A DNA stretch of 64,000 bases, from the NCBI GenBank assembly GCA_963693365.1, contig CAVNZM010000009.1:7192001-7256000 (forward strand). The letters are read 5' to 3'. How positions within the stretch are numbered: the first letter of the stretch is position 1; the number at the start of each line of letters is the position of its first letter. Under the pieces are notes generated by a model, which had not been told where the DNA came from, did not search any database, and saw nothing but the letters and a program-made list of their open reading frames with translations. This document shows positions 61,040 to 64,000 of this stretch, in pieces. The translations under genes and the position numbers were made by a program. Origin of the DNA: Amoebidium appalachense. Its lineage: Eukaryota; Ichthyosporea.

Positions 61040-61624
61040 ATTTTCTGTGAGGAGACTTTCATATGCCCCAAAACGAAAGCCCTTCATACTGATGAATGCA
61101 AATAACAGGAATCCATATTCAAGTTGATATACCATAGGTCATATCGATTACACCGAGGTGTTCATTGCTGGTCCAGGGGTTGGGGGAGTGGAGCGGCAAG
61201 CATAACGCTGCACATGGGAGAGGGCATCCAGGAGAGAGAATCTAGAAAATGATATTCAGTGCAAATATATGGATACATGAACCAAAACCCCCGGGAAAGA
61301 GGGAGAGATGGGGGAGAAGAGTTGGGGGAGGGGGACGGGGGGAAGGGGGGGGGGGGGGGGGGGGGGGGAGGGGGGGAATTTGGCTGCGTACCCGAATACC
61401 ATGTCGGGTAGACTATGACGTTGTCCTTTGCTGGGCTCAGCGTGCCGTGGGTCTTGTAGGCAATATAGGCGTTGGGTATACGCCCACCATCAAGGAGGTT
61501 GAAGTCTCCGAGCTCAAAGATCTGCACATGAGCATATATTATAGAGGCAGATATAAGTAACAGAAAGAGAACACGGGCTTGTTTTTTTTTTTTCTTTTGT
61601 TTTTTTTTGGGGGGGGGGGGGGGT

Positions 61625-61658
<34 letters not shown>

Positions 61659-62284
61659 GAGAGGGGGGGGGGGGGGGGGGGGAGGGGGGGAGGGGGGTTG
61701 ATTAGAGCTAGATTCTAATCTTCTGCGTGCACAGAGCAGGGGTATGTGTCTGTACTGCCTCAACAACATTTCTTGGCGGTAACCATACGGTAGTCGAGAA
61801 CTTCACATGCAGTGAATGAGCATCCAGGTTTTCACTTGAATATGTGTACTTGTGTGTGCACCCGTAGAAATCAATCACCACCACATGACATAATATTGTA
61901 ATGCGAGAAAACGAAATACGCTTTCACGATTAAGGTTACGAGCGCGTGCGCACCAGCAAGAAAAATGGAAAAGGTGTCGTCCAAAAGTTGCGCCATCCAA
62001 CAACAACAACAATGTCACTAATCTGAACATGTGCATCTTGGCATTCAAAGCCCGGATCCATGTACATTCTACTGCAAGCAAACGAACACGCTTTCACGAT
62101 TGAGAGCACAAGAACATGCGCCGCGACAAGGAAAACGGAAAGGTGCCCGTTCTAAACTGCGAAAAACAATCTTTCTACTGGCAACATGGCAATCCTTTCT
62201 CCAAGATTTCTCAAACACAACCTCTATGTATATCTACGTGTGACTTACCTCATAGTCACGGCCTGATGCTGCGCCTGCCGCCAT
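57307..62284 (-). CDS. MetX-like alpha/beta hydrolase (homoserine O-acetyltransferase family), 7 exons, one homopolymer frame error
   Basis: Minus-strand exons are 62249-62284, 61392-61521, 60832-60973, 59858-60103, 58844-59035, 58089-58261 and 57307-57450. All introns are GT-AG and phases agree, giving about 353 residues once one extra G is discounted. The catalytic triad is visible: Ser in GWSMGAQ (about residue 136), Asp in [10 protein letters not shown] (about 295) and His in SIWGHWAGG (about 323). Family signatures [38 protein letters not shown] and [14 protein letters not shown] are present. Such enzymes move acyl groups onto homoserine, serine or related alcohols; the nucleophile elbow differs from the GGSMGG of classical MetX, so the substrate is uncertain. 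Exon 6 has eight C at 58184-58191 where the frame needs seven, either a sequencing error or a disabling mutation. Confidence 0.88.
59147..59385 (+). repeat. Minisatellite, five copies of a ~48-bp unit in intron 4 of the MetX-like gene
   Basis: The unit CCGCAAGATAGATTGTACGG-ATATGCATGTACTT is separated by (GT)n and repeats five times with only one substitution (GTAGGG in copy 4). It grows out of the (GT)n tract next to the exon 5 acceptor. Confidence 0.9.
61905..62165 (+). repeat. Diverged direct duplication in intron 1 of the MetX-like gene
   Basis: Blocks at about 61905-61980 and 62072-62150 share ACGCTTTCACGATT, GCGC and CAAG-AAAA-GGAAA-GGTG words about 170 bases apart. Confidence 0.6.
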
Positions 62285-64000
62285 TTTCGAAGAATTTAGG
62301 AGAAATTCAATCCTGTTTCTCTTTGCTTTTGAGCCCGACAGGAAGGAAGTGATGGGCGAGAGAACAGTGGTTGTTCGAAGTGCTGCGTTTTTTTTTTTCG
62401 AACTTGCTTTTTTATGAGAGTCCGGGGACAAAGAGAGCTGGGCAGGAGGCTCAGAAGCCTAAAAATGGGAATTATGGGATGAGCCATATTGCTTAAAAAG
62501 GTTAGAAAGCATATATTTGATTGGATACGCAATTTTTGGCGGCGGCGTAACATGATTTCATTGGTTCTGCACCTGACGTCGATAACACTTCGGGAAAAAA
62601 ATAGGCCGGGGCCACACACGCAAAAATATAGCGTTATATAACCGGAGCTACGACGTTTTCTAATCACATTCATATAAATATACCCTGCGTCCGGTGGAAG
62701 CAGACTTTGTACAGATTTACAGTTGGCATAATGTCGGTACCTGAATAACCTGATGTGTGCAGCACACGTGCCTTCTCACATGCAAGTGGACACGTACGAG
62801 GCGTACGCACGGCCAGAACTATTGAGACGTGGCCATGTTGTGTCAAGAAAATGCACCAAAACGGCATACACTAAACAGTCCTCAGAGGGAGGGCAGGGGA
62901 AGGGGGAAGGGGCTAATAGTAACTCAACGCTTGCATAAGTCGAGAGTGTGAAAGCATCTACAACGGTGAGGGTTCTCCCGGTGGAGTCATGAGATCACGT
63001 TCCCGTCACGTTCACGTTTTCGGAAGCTCCACCTTCAAGTAGTGAATTCTTTAGGGGAAAGGTCTTCTTTTGCCCGTATACGTCCGCTGCACGCTTCTCC
63101 ATGCATCGATGCAGCCTTTGCGATTGTTAATCTCCAAGGTTGGCCATGGGGTTGGGCTCGACCGTCAAACCTAAAAAAGAACCGTACATCAGGTACATAC
63201 AAAAAACGTGACAAAAAAACTACACGTACGTATGTTGCATACTTTATGATGCAAATATGACAAATCAAATTGCGGTGCGCAGATAGCCTATCGGCGGCAG
63301 GTAGGCGTTTGCGCAAACAAAACATGGGGCCACGCAGAGTGAGGCTCTATGCCTATGCCATTTTTTATTAGGCACGCCTGTACGCAGACCAGCCAGTTGT
63401 CTCTATGGAGGAGGATATCTATCATAGGAGGCCTTGGGAAAAGCCCATGAATATATCAACCATAAGAAAATTTTTGAATATAATACAATAACTAGTTATT
63501 TGCCTGCTATAGGCTTTACCGTGCGCGTGATTCAAAGAAAGGCCAGGCTCACCGAAACTTGATTACCGTCGGAGCGATAGACTTCCTTACGCTTGTGCGG
63601 AAATTTGGAACATCGAGTTCCTGACGTCGTGCATGCACGGTTAAAGAGACGTCTCCCGGCCACCATTTTACATTCTTTTTTTAACAATTATAACTTGTCA
63701 TCAGAATCGCGCTGCTATGTGCTTTGTAATTTTGAGCTGAGAACATGACTGTCTTTCCCACTACTTCCCACAGGCCTTAGTACCAGCTCTTGTCTGTTGC
63801 AGTTAATTGTTTTTTTTGTTTTTTTTGTGAATTGTGAAACATAACTTTGATGGCTGTGCGATTCAATACGCCCAGACTTATTACCGTGTCCATCTTCACC
63901 ACCCCCATAGTAATTTAGCACACGACAAAGCCCGGAAAGAACCCAAACTCACAAACACAAGCGTCATAAACACACACATAAAAACGACCAAAAAAGAACC
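62285..64000. other. Upstream region of the MetX-like gene and right flank, no gene recognised
   Basis: Bases 62285-62460 are probably 5' UTR/promoter of the MetX-like gene. The rest is AT-moderate unique sequence without simple repeats of note. Short frames (for example 63035-63325 on the minus strand, 96 codons) show no features. A gene may begin beyond the right edge. Confidence 0.5.

Larger units (their letters stand above)
57451..62248 (-). repeat. Introns of the MetX-like gene: G/GT tracts on plus strand
   Basis: G runs lie at about 57500-57541, 57813-57850, 58020-58078, 58313-58327, 58766-58809, 60160-60370, 60989-61038, 61346-61368 and 61610-61690. A (GT)n lies at 59088-59146. On the gene's own strand all are C- or CA-rich, and many are close to acceptors. 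Confidence 0.85.

Noticed and set aside
63035-63325. 96-codon minus frame near the right edge
   Set aside because: No domain, no neighbours and no splice evidence; length is compatible with chance.

Overview
This is a nuclear eukaryotic window. Host genes are split by GT-AG introns, and introns and spacers are packed with simple repeats: (CA)n, (CT)n, (GT)n and poly-C/poly-G runs up to about 60 bases. The lineage cannot be fixed from sequence alone. The host genes (a trans-L-3-hydroxyproline dehydratase, a TMEM184/OST-alpha-type membrane protein, a MetX-like alpha/beta hydrolase) and the mobile elements (LINE, Copia, DIRS/Ngaro-type, protein-primed polB element) would fit an opisthokont-like protist or another microbial eukaryote. 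I have low confidence in anything narrower. No tRNA, rRNA or CRISPR was seen.

Layout. Bases 1-7376 hold the 3' part of a plus-strand LINE: a Pro/Gln repeat ORF1, reverse transcriptase, RNase H, a CCHC-like finger, a 3' hairpin and an A-rich tail. Bases 7377-27520 form a decayed element with long inverted ends and a protein-primed family B DNA polymerase gene, of Polinton/adintovirus or linear-plasmid type. Its polymerase is cut in two by a Copia LTR retrotransposon (9045-20629, minus strand, 5-bp target duplication GTACC). That Copia element is itself cut inside its reverse transcriptase by a tyrosine-recombinase retroelement of DIRS/Ngaro type (11615-16424, plus strand, split direct repeats A1-B1-A2-B2). 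Bases 27521-31530 are microsatellite-rich spacer. At 31535-32800 lies the end of a second related viral element. It has a similar terminal sequence, a VLTF3-like late transcription factor gene broken by one stop codon, and an intact convergent ORF of unknown function. A short LINE reverse-transcriptase fragment lies at 34140-34770.

From 38 kb on the window is host-like. The 2-exon hydroxyproline dehydratase gene is at 38286-41190 (+) and the 5-exon TMEM184/OST-alpha-like gene at 43933-46769 (+). A 190-bp foldback element sits just downstream of the latter. A 6-exon gene at 52124-55798 (+) encodes a secreted Cys-rich protein whose repeat modules each occupy one phase-0 exon. The 7-exon MetX-like hydrolase is at 57307-62284 (-). 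Intron microsatellites tend to be pyrimidine-rich on the sense strand and often sit beside the 3' splice site.

The host genes show no shared pathway or operon-like arrangement. The left half reads as a trap for mobile elements: a virus-like element was hit by Copia, which was hit by a DIRS-type element. Several reading-frame breaks fall in C/G homopolymers, so some may be sequencing length errors and not true decay.
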